A stretch of 64,000 nt of DNA from Deinandra increscens subsp. villosa (GCA_039602395.1 JBCNJP010000007.1:103184772-103248771), one strand, 5' to 3'. Numbered from the stretch's first letter, positions 22,301 to 33,591 are shown. Made by a program: numbers and translations. Notes: generated by a model not told the origin, from the letters alone.

Positions 22301-22433
22301 ACTAAACGATATCATCCGTGCTCTCCTCACCCAAGCCCGCCTTCCACCTCCCTTTTGCGTGGAAGCCCTTCATACCGCCACTTACCTCCACAATATTCTC
22401 CCCACTAAACGCCTACAATTTAATATAATTTAA
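19375..22433 (+). pseudogene. Copia gag-protease-integrase polyprotein, broken by a stop and an hAT insertion
   Basis: From ATG 19375 the gag part (to 20232) matches plant copia gag: KIPYSMWVKLFLTHAKAY, then LEQEFTSLTL and an RG/N-rich C-terminus without a clear CCHC knuckle. A TAA at 20230 interrupts the frame, which continues in phase to 20426. There an hAT element is inserted. After 21290 the frame resumes with protease WYMDTGASSHL, a GAG_pre-integrase segment (LWHNRLGHPGAH, CHSCQ) and an integrase core with D (HCDLW), D (QCDLGGEF) and E (NGKAER). The ORF ends at 22433, before any RT. It is dead as a unit. Confidence 0.9.
20427..21281. mobile_element. Non-autonomous hAT element inside the copia ORF
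   Basis: The ends are TAGGGGTGTGCAAACGGG and, inverted, TAGGGGTGAGCAAGAAACGG. The 8-bp target duplication CCTACGGC is exact at 20419-20426 and 21282-21289. The interior is non-coding and carries ACCCGTACCC/GGGTCGGG runs near both ends. TAGGGGTG termini with 8-bp duplications are typical of plant hAT MITEs. Removing the element and one duplication copy restores the copia frame. Confidence 0.93.
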
Positions 22434-23397
22434 TATTCTCCCCACTAAACACGTTTATCAAGAACCAAAATACGATGAAGACGACATGATTCCCAACGCA
22501 GAAGAGTGTATGTTGGTGCAAGAGTTTCTTGGCTGGATTGCTAGTCAAGTTGATGACCGGGTTGAAGAGGATCCACGGTTGTCAGTGGTGATGTTTGCTC
22601 GGTCACGATCCACGGTTTCAACTAATTATGATCTGGTAACTAATTTTTGCATTCAAGTTCCTCAATTTTGTATACAATTGGAAACTCAGTGGGTGGGGCA
22701 CGGTGCAAATATTTTGGCAATTTCCGTACATACCGGCGCAACAAGTCGGTTTCGATTGGAGAAATTTAAGCGTCCATAAAAAATTGAGATTGGAGTTGGG
22801 GTTTCATAATTTGGAATCACAAATAGGTTTTTTTCTATCTACACGGCTCAATATTCAAATTGTGATTTATTTACAATAATTAATTGCTCTTGAGTTTTTT
22901 TATGGAATCCCATCTAAAGGGCCGTAAAATTTGGAACGAAATTGGTCAAAATTTTGGGATAATCCTCTTTCTGGTTTGAGAGTGTGTTTTTTTCTCGCTT
23001 CAATTTTGTATGCTATTTGACTTTCAACGAGGTGAAGCACATTGTAATGCTTTTGGTGATTTTCGTAAATATTGGCGCAATAACATATGAATTTCAAGTG
23101 GAAGCTATTATTTTTCAAAGGGATACGATTATTAATGATGGTGTTGCGTTGGCTCGAGTTAAAATCTATCCCAAAATTAAACTTGATCTCTTCGATATTA
23201 TCAAGACTCGAGGACGAGTCTTTTTTGAAGTGGGGGAGAAGGAGAAGGGTGCGGGAGGACCCGACAACCTGATAGACCGGGCACCTGCCAGTTCGCATGA
23301 AGCTAAAATCCAATTCCATCAAGACGTTCCGTTCGATTCTGGTGGGTTTGAGGCAATAGGCAAAACTCGAGGACGAGTTTTTTTAAGAGGGGGAGTA
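22434..23397 (+). other. Unrecognised 3' segment of the copia-type element
   Basis: It replaces the expected RT/RNase H. A 97-residue ORF (22486-22779) and a 138-residue ORF (22984-23400) match nothing I know. The 19-mer AATATTCTCCCCACTAAAC occurs on both sides of the break (22392-22410 and 22432-22450). Two purine-rich tracts follow similar ACTCGAGGACGAGT motifs, at about 23205-23245 and 23367-23397. Confidence 0.5.
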
Positions 23398-23656
23398 TGA
23401 TGGCGGAAGATCCATTCCCATTTATTTGGGTTTATAATGTTTAAGTAGTTTGATTTTATTTATTTTATAGTTATTTTAAAATTCAAATAAGTTAGAGATT
23501 GTGTTTAATTTTGGTTTACATTAATTTGCAAGTTTCATGCCTATCTTTTAGATAAGATATATTGTGAAGGATATTCTGGTTTTCATTAGTTTTGAGTTTT
23601 GAATTGAATAAAATTGAAGAAGAATTCTTCGTTCTAGTTGTTTCTCTGTTTGAATA

Positions 23657-23728
23657 CTCGATATCCGGCTTGATTTGCGGTGTGAAACTGCATCAAAAAC
23701 ATGGTGTGTTTTCCACAACCAAACACAC
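23657..23728 (+). mobile_element. MITE, right part
   Basis: The segment TGTTTTCCACAACCAAACAC, ending near 23728, is the inverted counterpart of the left terminus at 18647, with three or four mismatches. Flanking CCGAAG (left) and TCGAAG (right) may be a mutated target duplication. Confidence 0.55.
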
Positions 23729-24309
23729 TCGAAGTGTTTCTTTTTTATTGAACCGATATGAACATCATCGATTCTATACCTTACCTCACCATAGCTGGTA
23801 TTTAAAAATTGTTGATTTTGTAGAGAATTACCGACATCTTGCTGAAACCGTTAAAACTCGGCATTTAAAAATGGTAGGTTAGATTGACGTTGTTGTGATG
23901 ATGGATACCTAAAGTTTGAAAACATTAGGTCGGGTTGAGGCTTTCATCCGGGTTATCTTGGTTTGGTTTAGAAACATAGAGAATTTTATGGGTTTGTTTA
24001 ATTTGATGTCTTGTGAAATAGTTTAAAAAAAAATTATAGGATAAAAATATTTTGAATTAAAAAAAAAATACATAAATTCTACATTTATTACTAGTTAAAA
24101 AAAAAAATTAAAAGGGAAAAACAAAGCTTTGAATGACCCAAAATGATTGCTATTTTCTTTTATATGGAAAGCTATAAATTTCCAGCCCAAAATTACTTGA
24201 AAACGGGCCTGACATTAGGATTAGAGCATCACAGGCATCCTTTATTGTGAAATATAATTACCCGTACTTTTTTATTTATTTATTTATTTTTTTTAATGTA
24301 AGAGGCTGT
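23729..24309. other. Region without recognisable gene
   Basis: AT-rich with poly(A) tracts near 24030-24120. I see no coding sequence or element ends. Confidence 0.4.
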
Positions 24310-25165
24310 TTATTGTGATATCGGATATTTTTGACTTTTTATTAAATTCCTCTTATTTTTTAAACCTTCATAACTTTTAGATACGACATTATTTTTTTAA
24401 AAAAATTTACACCATAAAAACGAGCGTTTTTTTATCTTTAAAACGCGTATAGTGTTGTTATATTAAAAATTAATTTTTTTTACTCTTTCGATTGTATCAA
24501 AATATTCAGATCATTGTGTCATTGTGTCGAAAATGTTCAGATCATTGTGTCATATTGTGTCAAAATGTTTAGATCATTGTGTTATATAGTGTTAAAAACC
24601 AAAAGAGTAATTTTTTTAATTTTATATATAGCAGCACAATATATATACTTTTGACACGACGACACAATGACACAATGATCTGAACATTTTGACACAATGA
24701 CACAATGATGTGTCAAAATGTTCAGATCATTGTTTAATATGATGACAAAAACCGAAAGAGTAATTAATTTTATATATAGCAACACTATATATACTTTTGA
24801 CACGACGACACAATGACACAATGATCTGAACATTTTGACACAATGACACAATGTGTCAAAATGTTCAGATCATTGTTTCATATTGTGCCAAAAACTGAAA
24901 GAGTATTTAATTTTATATATACCAACACTATATATATACTTTTGACACGACGACACAATGACACAATGATCTGAACATTTTGATACAATGACGTGTGTCA
25001 AAAATCGAAAGAGTAATTTTTTTTTCATTTTTTATATAGCAACACTATATGCGTTTTAAAGATAAAAAAATGCTCGTTTTTATGGTGTAATTTTTTTTTT
25101 AAAAATAATGTCGTATGTGAAAGTTATGAATGTTTAAAGAAAATGGAGGAAGTAGATAAAAAGTC
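24310..25165. mobile_element. Foldback/MITE with internal TGTCAAAATGTTCAGATCAT repeats
   Basis: The outer arms (about 24320-24480 and 25020-25165) are inverted copies sharing TTACACCATAAAAACGAGC and ACGACAT. Between them TGTCAAAATGTTCAGATCATTG and its inverse alternate at least eight times, together with CACAATGACACAATGA strings. The whole segment can fold into nested hairpins. No coding capacity. Confidence 0.65.
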
Positions 25166-25504
25166 AACAAAAGTGGCTAAGACTAAAATACCCCTCCTTT
25201 TTTTATTAGATCAAGATCCAATGGCTGAAATTCCTTCTTATCCTTCTTACCCAAAACAAACTTCTCATTTGAAACTTTCTCATGTTGTATATCCACCTTC
25301 TTTCACATTATTAAAAAAAAATATTCTCTTCGTCAACAATGCTTACCTACATATATGGACATAGGTGCCTATAAATAGTTTGAACCTTCTTGTACATTAT
25401 GCACGTATGTCTATCAGTTATTATAATCGACTTTATTATAGATTAGATTAATTGCAGTAGCTCATTTTACTAATTGATAGACTTTTCACAAAATCTAAAT
25501 CAGC
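25166..25504. other. Region without recognisable gene
   Basis: Short ORF at 25143-25364 without family signature. Nothing else seen. Confidence 0.35.
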
Positions 25505-25671
25505 AGGTACTAGTAAGAAACACAAGGATGCTTAGGCTGCAGTTTCATAACCCCTCTGCTTGCAGCTGGTACTCATGTTTAATAGATAATATGTATGTTG
25601 GTCTTTTGGAACCTAATGAAACTAGGTACTGGTAAGAAACGGAAGGCTGCTTAGGCTGCAGTTTCATAACC

Positions 25672-27512
25672 TATGATGCACGGAAACGCCTCCGGGATGC
25701 CGTCTCCCGTCCCGGAAACGTTGTGGGGACGGAAACACCACGGGGACTCCGGCGAAACGTTTCAATGGCTGGCGAAACGTTTCTATCGACGCTTCTTTGA
25801 CCGCTTCCAAAAGTCAGACAAGTTTCCACCAGTTTCCGTCGAGTTTACCCCAAGCTTCCGCCGTTTCCGATTTAATTTTTTTTGTTTATGCCGTTTTCGC
25901 CGTTCCGATTTTATTTTTAAGTAGGGTTTTACGTGTTATATATGAAGTATCTCTAGACTTTAATTAATTAAATTATATAATATTTTAATGGGCCTGGGCT
26001 TTAGAATATTTAATATTGTGATTCATCTCAAATTAACAATCTATATCTCTACCTCTCTATGATTGACGTATACACAAATTAGATTTAATATTGTGATACC
26101 ATCTCTGCCTCTCTATCAATTGACATATACACAAAAATTATAATTATGAAATTCTCAATCACTTCAATTGATTACCTTCGTAAAATTTAGAATTTTTAAG
26201 TTTACATCAATATATATATCTATTTTAGAGTTTGTGTTAACATATCTTTAAGAGTAAATTACTGTTTACGTCCCTGTGGTTTGGACCAAATAACCATTTA
26301 GGTCCTTTTTTTTCAATTTCAACAAATTGATCCCCGTGGTTTCAATTTGTAACCAATTGGGTCCTTTTTGCTAACTCCATCCAAATTTTCTGTTAAAATT
26401 TAAGGAAATGACCAAATTACCCTTATTAATAAAAAAAAACAAAAACTTAAAACCATCACCGTCAAATCTGTTCGTTCTCCGGCCAGCACATCCCTTCGTT
26501 CTCCGGCCACACATCCCTTCGTTCTCCGGCCAGCACCAAAACTGCCCCTGTGGTTTCCGGTGAACCCAGCAACCACGCGACCACCCTTCACCCCGATTAT
26601 TAGGAGTGAAACAAACTGGAAAAGGAAAGAAAATAGAAGTTTCGGACTTACAGTGGTTGGAGAAGAAAGGGGCTCCGCCGCCACCGCCACCGCCGCTGAT
26701 GCGGCGGAACCCTAGCCGCCGCTACCAGAATAAAGGCAGCAGCGTTGCTGCTGTTCGCGTCAGAGAGAGAGAGATATACGGGCAGGGAAACAGAGAGTGT
26801 AGCGAGAGCTCGTCGGCTTAATCGAACAGGGGGAGGTGGTCGACGGCGAACCAGACGTGGCCGCGACGGAGGGAGGTGGTCAGAGACGGCGACGGTGGAG
26901 ATGAAGCAGGGGAGGCGTTTCTTGGTGGCGGGGGTGGTGGGGGTTGAATCGCCAGGAACGAAGGGTGGGGATCCGACATCGAGGGCACGCCGGGAACGAA
27001 GGGAGGAGGGATGACGGAGGTCGGAGAACGAACAGATTTGTCGCATCAGATGGCGGTGGTGGTAATGGAGGCGGAAAACGGCGGAGGAGGTGGTTTTGAT
27101 TTGGTGCGGCGGTGACGGAGAGGTGGTGGTAATGGAGGCGGAAAACGACGGAAATGATTGTCTTTGGTTTTTTTTATTAATAAGGGTAATTTGGTCATTT
27201 CCTTAAATTTTAACAGAAAATTTGGATGGAGTTAGCAAAAAGGACCCAATTGGTTACAAATTGAAACCACGGGGATCAATTTGTTGAAATTGAAAAAAAA
27301 GGACCTAAATGGTTATTTGGTCCAAACCACAGGGACGTAAACAGTAATTTACTCTATCTTTAATGTATATATATATATTTTTTTATCTTTTTATTGCCGT
27401 ACCCTTGTCGTACCCGCTTCTTAGATTTTTGAGTTTTGCCGTTTCCCGTTCCCGTACCCGTACTCGTTCCCGTACCCGTACTCGTTCCCGTACCCGTTCC
27501 CGTGCTACATAG
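25672..27512. mobile_element. hAT-like element with GCACGG termini, containing a nested MULE
   Basis: The left end is TATGATGCACGGAAACG. The right end, inverted, is CTATGTAGCACGGGAACGGG. TTCATAACC flanks both sides (25663-25671, 27513-27521), an 8-9-bp target duplication. Subterminal sequence is full of CGTTCCCGTACCCG units on the right. An hAT origin is inferred from terminus style and duplication length. Without the MULE it is about 730 bp and non-coding. Confidence 0.7.
26252..27354. mobile_element. MULE with ~195-bp inverted repeats and GC-rich interior (Pack-MULE candidate)
   Basis: The termini GAGTAAATTACTGTTTACGT are inverted copies extending about 195 bp. The 9-bp target duplication TATCTTTAA is exact at 26243-26251 and 27355-27363. 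The interior (about 26460-27150) is strikingly GC-rich, with CGTTCTCCGGCCAGCACATC repeats, a proline-coding CCGCCGCCACCGCC run and GGAGGTGGT repeats. That fits captured host exon sequence, although the source gene cannot be named. Confidence 0.9.
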
Positions 27513-27720
27513 TTCATAACCACTCTGCTTGCAGCTAATACTCATGTTTAATAGATAGTATGTATGTTGGTCTTTTGGAACCTAATGAAATTGCTGCCGG
27601 GAAACACAACGGCGCCTAAACAGCATTTTGGAAACCCCCTCTACAGCAGTTGGTACCTATGTTAGTTAGATGTAGTATATGTTGCTGTTTTGGAACCTAA
27701 TGAAACAATCAACTATGTTT

Positions 27721-28959
27721 ATACTTACGATCTAGGTTTGTTGATAGTATTAGTCTCATGTTTCCCATCGTCAACACATTATATCTCTATTCTTTAACTG
27801 CTGTCATTAACCTTAACCTTATTTCATCTATAAACATAGGTGATAAAAATTCAATGAAATCTTAATCTAAGAATAGTTAACAGATACTGTTAACTGTTGT
27901 GCTCTACATTCTGCTTTTATATAATAACACTATATATCCGTAAAGATCAACCAATCTTGAGTGTGAAACAGGGATAAAATAAAATTTTGTTTCCTTAGAT
28001 AATATTGCATAAAAACTACTAAATAAAGTCAGCAGGTCTCCAAATTATATTTATAAAACAAGATTCAGAATTACAACTTTATCACGTTTTCATATATCCA
28101 CATATAGATTGATTTCACTATAATATAACAACTTTATTCACAGGTTTTTTTAGTAAATAAACACACCTAACATCCATTTAACATTTTAACGAAAGCAGTT
28201 TCCTGTAGCTAATATACATTCTTTTTTGTAGAATAAGATTTTGTTAAGAACTGTATCTTACTCTCCTCCAAAACAAAGATTTAAACAGTATGTTATATTG
28301 CATGCCTACCTCTCGCGCAAAAACTGCATACATAAAACCTCATATACCACAGCAACGCACGGTCAATATCTAGTTGGAAACTTGGAATACAAATATGTAT
28401 TGAATTTGAAAGTTTCTATTGATATTGACACCGATCCATTCAACTAGTTGGGCCTTTTTTTTGTTAACTTTTGGAACGGGCTGCTTGAATGGGCCTAATA
28501 TGGTGGTGTGAAAATCAGTTGGGCTTAGGTAACCCGTAATTTCAAGTTTATAAAATAACAACCTTAAAAACCATCTTTATACATTAATTTTATTTAACAA
28601 TTTAGATGAATTTTAAAAATATATATATAGATACAACTTTTTTTAACGGCCAACGAATCCCCTAAAAAACATGGAGAGTATTTACACCAGTTGAGCTCAT
28701 TCCAGAAAACATTCACCTCCGTAAGTGACCAATTGGTACAACCCGTAAGCTCAGGAATCAAGCTTGTGACATCTTAGTCCCAACTCATCGTAGTAACCAC
28801 TCTCTCAATGTATCATCCATGTTCAATGTTAACACGAGGTCACGTGTGAATGAAATGCATTTCATGTTTCTTTTTTTTAAACGTATTAATGATTTATTAT
28901 TATAATTTTACAAAAAAAATACAAATGAACATAAAATAATTACATTTAATTCATAAAAT
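27721..28959. other. Region without recognisable gene
   Basis: Ordinary AT-rich intergenic sequence. The longest ORFs (28241-28447, 28370-28561) show no family signature. Confidence 0.4.
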
Positions 28960-29246
28960 CTTATGCAAGGTTTAAAAGAACGGAATTGAGCCTAGAGGGG
29001 TTTTCTCTTTGCCTCACGAGGCGTACCGATGCGTAAACTCGAGACGGAATTATAAATATAAAGAATATATATCTTATAAAAACTAAAATACTAAACGTCA
29101 AACAAAGATTCTTTTTAACTAATTTCATCATGAGCTTCAGTAGTCATAGATACACAATGTATAATACATCAAAAAGATATAGAATGTTTGAAATTGACAC
29201 ATAAAGTCTATACCATAAAAAACATACAAGAAGTTTGTGACCAAAT

Positions 29247-29558
29247 TCAAGCAGTATAAAATGCATCACTTTCTAACTCGTCATCCTCACAATCATCTTT
29301 CTCGACCCAGTTCACTTCAACATCGTCATCCTTGTCAATCAAATTCATTTGAACGGTTTTCCTTTTCCTAGACGACAAACTTCCACCTCCCTCCCCAATT
29401 GCCCAACCACTTCCCTCCCCACTTGCCCCACCACCTCCAATGTCATCTTCATCAACATCACTTGGGTCAGCTATCCACTTATCATCAGAAAACACATTTT
29501 CAACAACTAACGGATCATCTTCTTTTAAATTACCTTTCTTTAGGAACTTATGCCTCAA
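29247..29558 (-). pseudogene. hAT transposase C-terminal fragment
   Basis: A 103-residue frame begins MRHKFLKKGNLKEDDPLVVE and continues NVFSDDKWIADPSDVDEDD, then a G/S-rich acidic tail. The DPLVVE...SDDEW pattern after a basic stretch resembles the segment following the dimerisation domain in plant hAT transposases. The dimerisation domain itself is missing, and the frame stops where unrelated sequence begins (29559). Family assignment rests on this short motif only. Confidence 0.45.
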
Positions 29559-29639
29559 CTTTAAGTATATTATATAACTGCCTCGGCTAATTTAGGAGTT
29601 CTCAATCATTTATCACCGCCTCAGCTTATTAAGGTGCTA

Positions 29640-29982
29640 TGCAGTTAATACGAACACTATAGCGGTGCTATAGCGAATAGCGGACCTATTGAAAAATAAC
29701 GGCTCAAATAGCAGTAAAAAAATATGGTTTTGCATATATCGGTCATAGCGACCGCTATTTGACCGATATCGGTCTTATATAGCAGTGCTATAGCGGTTAT
29801 GAAGGTTTTGGGCTGCACAACTTCTTCCAAATTCCGACCAAAGACGACTTTACTCCGATCAATTTTGATAATGAATGATGATGGTCCAACTTCATCTTCA
29901 CATGCATCTGTAAACCCTACAAACACTTTTGAGCATTGACATTTAATATTATTATTAATATGTTGGTGTTTTATTTTTCGTA

Positions 29983-30033
<51 letters not shown>

Positions 30034-30135
30034 ATTAAAATTGCCGCTATTAAACCGTTATATCACCGCGATAACCTATATCTCATATAGCGGTCCTCGA
30101 CCGCTATTTGGTTTTGAACCGTATTAACTATATAG
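29640..30135. repeat. TATAGCGG element with subterminal repeats
   Basis: AGTTAATACG at 29643 and its inverse at about 30120 bracket a segment with many CTATAGCGG, ATAGCGGT and GACCGCTAT motifs at both ends and a TA microsatellite (29990-30024) inside. The style is that of a non-autonomous hAT with reiterated subterminal words. No target duplication found. Confidence 0.45.
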
Positions 30136-30240
30136 TTGAGGTGTACATACCAAAACATCTCCATGAGGTGTTGCCTAACGCCTCATATGCGTTTTCTGAC
30201 CGCCTCGTCTCGAGACACACGCCTTTCCCTTTTTTTTTTA

Positions 30241-30705
30241 ACTATGACCTTATGTTAATTTCTCTTTAAAGTTTTAAATTTTGATAAAAGTACAATACCA
30301 ATTTAATTAATGATATAAAACACATTTAAAATTATGAAATATAGAATAAATGAGTTAAAAAGGTCAATCTATCAACCCAACGGTTTAACACAAACTCGAC
30401 CCGTTTAGCTAAGCGGGTTCATGGGTTCGACCCAATGCTAACCAAAACTCGTTCATATTAAATCAAAACCCAGAAATTTCAGGTTGGGTTCTTATTGTGT
30501 TTTCGAGTCGCCTCAGAAATTTAAAATTTGATTTATCCTACACTTTTATGTAAGAGGCTATATCTTACGTCTTGAACCTATGACTATAAGCAGGGGCGAA
30601 ATTGGCATAGAACCAGGCATAACTCGTGCTACCCTTAAACTCGTACGCAAAGTGAATCTTTTTCAAATTCATATTCTAAATACCCTTTAACATGAGACTC
30701 ACATT
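30241..30705. other. Region without recognisable gene
   Basis: AT-rich, nothing supported. It contains CAAAACTCG and CGACCCGTTT-like phrases only. Confidence 0.35.
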
Positions 30706-30714
30706 ATAAAACAA

Positions 30715-31999
30715 GAAAAATTGGCCTATATTAATCTCAGTTATCACCTATTGGCCAATAACAATCCCAGTTATTGTTTTTCCCCACAATAATACCAGTT
30801 ATTAACATGTTGGCCTGTATTGATCCGCCGTTAAGTTGTGACTAATGGTGTTAGATTTTTGCTGACTGGGTGTTTTAGTAGGATCCTACGTTGCATTGTG
30901 TTTAAAAAAGCTTTTAATAATAAAAAGTTTTAAAAAACAAATACGTAATAAAGATAAAGTCGTCGTTAAAATCAAGAAAAAAATAAACAAAGCCCAATTA
31001 GATTTTCAAGTCAGTGACATCTCTGTATATGACATCGGTATCACATTTACAAGTGTGTGTATGGGGAGGGGTAGGGGTTAGGGGTGTTTAAAAATATCCG
31101 AATCCGAATTCGAATCTAAAATATCCGAAATATCCGAAGTCAAAATATCCGAAAATTCGGATATCCGAATTTTCGGATTCGGATATTGATTTTGAACATT
31201 TTCGGATATTCGGATATCCGAAAAATATTCGAAATAAATATTTTTTAAAATATTAAATTATATATATTATTTAGTTTAACATACTTTAACTTAAGAAACC
31301 CTAAATCTAAAGTTCTAAACTTCGATTTTCACTCTTTTTGCCTCTTTGGATCCCGTCGTCATCCAAATCTGGACCCTCACTGGCTCATTGTCTTACACCG
31401 TCGATTTGTAGTTTCCCATCGAGCTTGTTGCACACGGATTCGAGCTTCAAAATCGAGACATTTTATATCTTTTTGTTGGTATTTGACTATTTAATGTACT
31501 TGTATTAGACTATTTGCTTATTTGGATGTTTATCACTAGTAATTTTAGAGATTGAATGTATTTTTTTTTTTACTTTTTTTTTGTTTTGAAAATTTGGATA
31601 TCCAATTTACTATCCGAATCCGTACCCGAAATTTTGAATATCCGAAATTCGGATATCCGAATTTTCGGATACCCGGTTTTGAACACCCCTAGTAGGGGTT
31701 GAATTCGCTGACTTGAAAATCTAATTGGGCTTTGTTTATTTTTTTTCAATTCTAACGTCGACTTTATCTTTATTATGGATTTGTTTCTTTATTTTATTAA
31801 AAGCTTTTTTAAATACAATGCCACGTATGATCCTATTACGACACCCAGTCAGCAAAAATTTAATACTATTCGACACAAATTAACGAAGGGTCAATTCAGG
31901 CCAACATGTTAATAACTGAGATTATTGTGGGAAAAAACAATAATTGAGATTATTATCGGCCAATAGGTGATAACCGGGATTAATATAGGCCAATATTCC
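30715..31999. mobile_element. Non-autonomous MULE with long inverted repeats and 9-bp TSD
   Basis: The ends GAAAAATTGGCCTATATTAA and, inverted, GGAATATTGGCCTATATTAA continue as arms of about 300 bp. The target duplication ATAAAACAA is exact at 30706-30714 and 32000-32008. The interior is non-coding and contains an hAT insertion at 31079-31691. Confidence 0.93.
31079..31691. mobile_element. hAT MITE nested in the MULE
   Basis: The ends are TAGGGGTGTTTAAAAATATC and, inverted, TAGGGGTGTTCAAAACCGGG. The 8-bp target duplication GTAGGGGT is exact at 31071-31078 and 31692-31699. Both subterminal regions are dense in ATCCGAA/TTCGGAT words. The central part includes a GC-richer stretch (about 31330-31440) that might be captured sequence. 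Confidence 0.93.
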
Positions 32000-32008
32000 A
32001 TAAAACAA

Positions 32009-32225
32009 TAACAAGTTTGAAGAAAAACATAAGTCAATTTTTGACCAAATTAACTTCTGATGCATTTTTTCATTATGCAGTTCGTCCCCAATCAGGGACT
32101 CTACCCTTAGACCCGCCGAGGGTTGCTGCCCCTAGAACCCGCTCTCTCCGTGGCCAGTGGCGAAGCTTGACCTACAATTTTACGTGGACGATAAGTCACG
32201 GAACGATAATTCAAGGGGCAGTTCT

Positions 32226-32271
<46 letters not shown>

Positions 32272-33100
32272 TCACGAAAAATAGTACTACCAGACGAAAA
32301 AGCCCCCCCCCCCCCCCCCGCGGCTGCCACTAAGTTGCGCCATTATCCGCGATGTTGTCCCAGAACCCCGCTAAAAATTTTATATCACCTTAAAAAGATT
32401 AAATTATGTGGCGTTTGGTTCGTGCAATGTAATGAAGTTAGAATTGCAAAGTTTTCCTTTTAAAGTTGTGCTTAGTTGAATAACGGAAGTATTTGAAATG
32501 CAATGAAATTCTTTAATCAATGGAATCTAGTACTATTTCAATATTCCTTGAAAATCTTTCACTTTAATGAATGAAAGTTACATGGCCTCAAATTCCACGA
32601 ATTAAAGAAATTCATTTCAATTTAAATTTGTCTGTAACCCAACTAAGAATAATTTAAAATAAAAACTTTATAATTCCAATCATATTACATTCCATGAACC
32701 AAACATCCCTTGTAGTTCCATCACGCTTACTATAAGTTCACAAAACAACCTTCGGAGTTATTTAAGTTCACAAAACAACCTTCCGAGTTATTTCAAGACC
32801 CACCATCATTAATTAATTTTGTTTAACAATTTTAAAAATTGTTTAATAAATTAAAAGATCAAACATTGACACCTCGTCCATATTCGATGGCAACACGAGG
32901 TCACGTGTGCACCAGATGCACTTCATGTGCATGTGAATTTAATATGTTTTGTCCAATTGTCTCTTGTAATTTCACCAAGTGGTTGACATCGCGGCTACAA
33001 CGATAATTTATAAAATTTGACGTCTCTTAAAGTCAATTATATATTTCTACAGTTTATAAACACTAAAGAAAAAAATATATATAAAACACCACGAATAAAA
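32009..33100. other. Repeat debris without recognisable gene
   Basis: Contains a TA microsatellite (32229-32265), a run of about 17 C near 32304-32320, and a GC-rich CCCGCCGAGGGTTGCTGCC segment. Around 32710-32790 there is a short duplication of AAGTTCACAAAACAACCTTC. No ORF of note. Confidence 0.4.
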
Positions 33101-33583
33101 TTTATACTCCACAAAGTAAAAGAGAATGATGTTAAAAAAAAAAAAATGGTCATGCGTGATCGACCCGTACCTATCATATGAAAAGTTGGTTTATAAACCA
33201 ATTGCACTGGATCTCATATGTTTATAATATCGGAACGCAATTCATTTAACTAACAAAAAAAATTTATACTCCACAAAGTAAAAGAGAATGATGTTAAAAA
33301 ATAAAAAAATGGTCATGCGGGATCGACCCATACCTATCATATGAAAAGTTGGTTTATAAACCAATTGCACTGGATCTCATATGTTTATAATATCGGAACG
33401 CAATTCATTTAACTAACAAAAAAATTTATACTCCACAAAGTAAAAGAGAATGATGTTAAAAAATAAAAAAAAATGGTCATGCGGGATCGACCCGTACCTA
33501 TCATATGAAAAGTTGGTTTATAAACCAATTGCACTGGATCTTATATGTTTATAATATCGGAACACAATTCATTTAACTAACAA
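33101..33583. repeat. 162-bp tandem repeat, three units
   Basis: Units begin TTTATACTCCACAAAGTAAA at 33101, 33263 and 33425, a 162-bp period. Each ends TATCGGAACGCAATTCATTT or near it. The end of one more unit (ATAATATCGGAACGCAATTC) sits at 36287-36321, beyond the gypsy fragment. Confidence 0.9.
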
Positions 33584-33591
33584 AAAAAATA

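Larger units (their letters stand above)
18961..23656 (+). mobile_element. Ty1-copia element lacking RT/RNase H, with chimeric 3' half
   Basis: LTRs lie at 18961-19214 and 23398-23656 (TGATGGCGG...TTTGAACA/ATA). TGGTATCACAACC at 19221 is a weakened tRNA-Met primer site. AAGAGGGGGAGTA precedes the 3' LTR. The internal ORF covers gag, protease and integrase, then breaks off at 22433. The next 960 bp do not encode reverse transcriptase. Flanking 5-mers (AAAAC, CTCGA) do not match, so the target duplication is lost or the two LTRs have different histories. Confidence 0.8.
25505..27720. repeat. ~118-bp tandem repeat, about three units, split by a DNA transposon
   Basis: Unit 1 (about 25505-25621) and unit 2 (25622-25671 plus 27522-27595) share GGTACT-GGTAAGAAAC, GCTTAGGCTGCAGTTTCATA and GGTCTTTTGGAACCTAATGA. 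A diverged third unit follows to about 27710. The second unit is interrupted at its TTCATAACC. Confidence 0.75.
28960..30240 (-). mobile_element. Decayed hAT-type element with internal insertion
   Basis: Loosely inverted ends (AAGGTTTAAAAG... near 28974 and CATAGTTAAAAAAAAAAGGG, minus strand, near 30240), each followed by CGAGGCG-type GC motifs, bracket a transposase-like fragment. The ends are approximate and no target duplication was found. Confidence 0.4.

Noticed and set aside
26648..27046. 132-residue minus-strand ORF in the MULE as a host gene
   Set aside because: Low-complexity P/R/S-rich translation of the GC-rich interior. Several frames are equally open, so no frame stands out.
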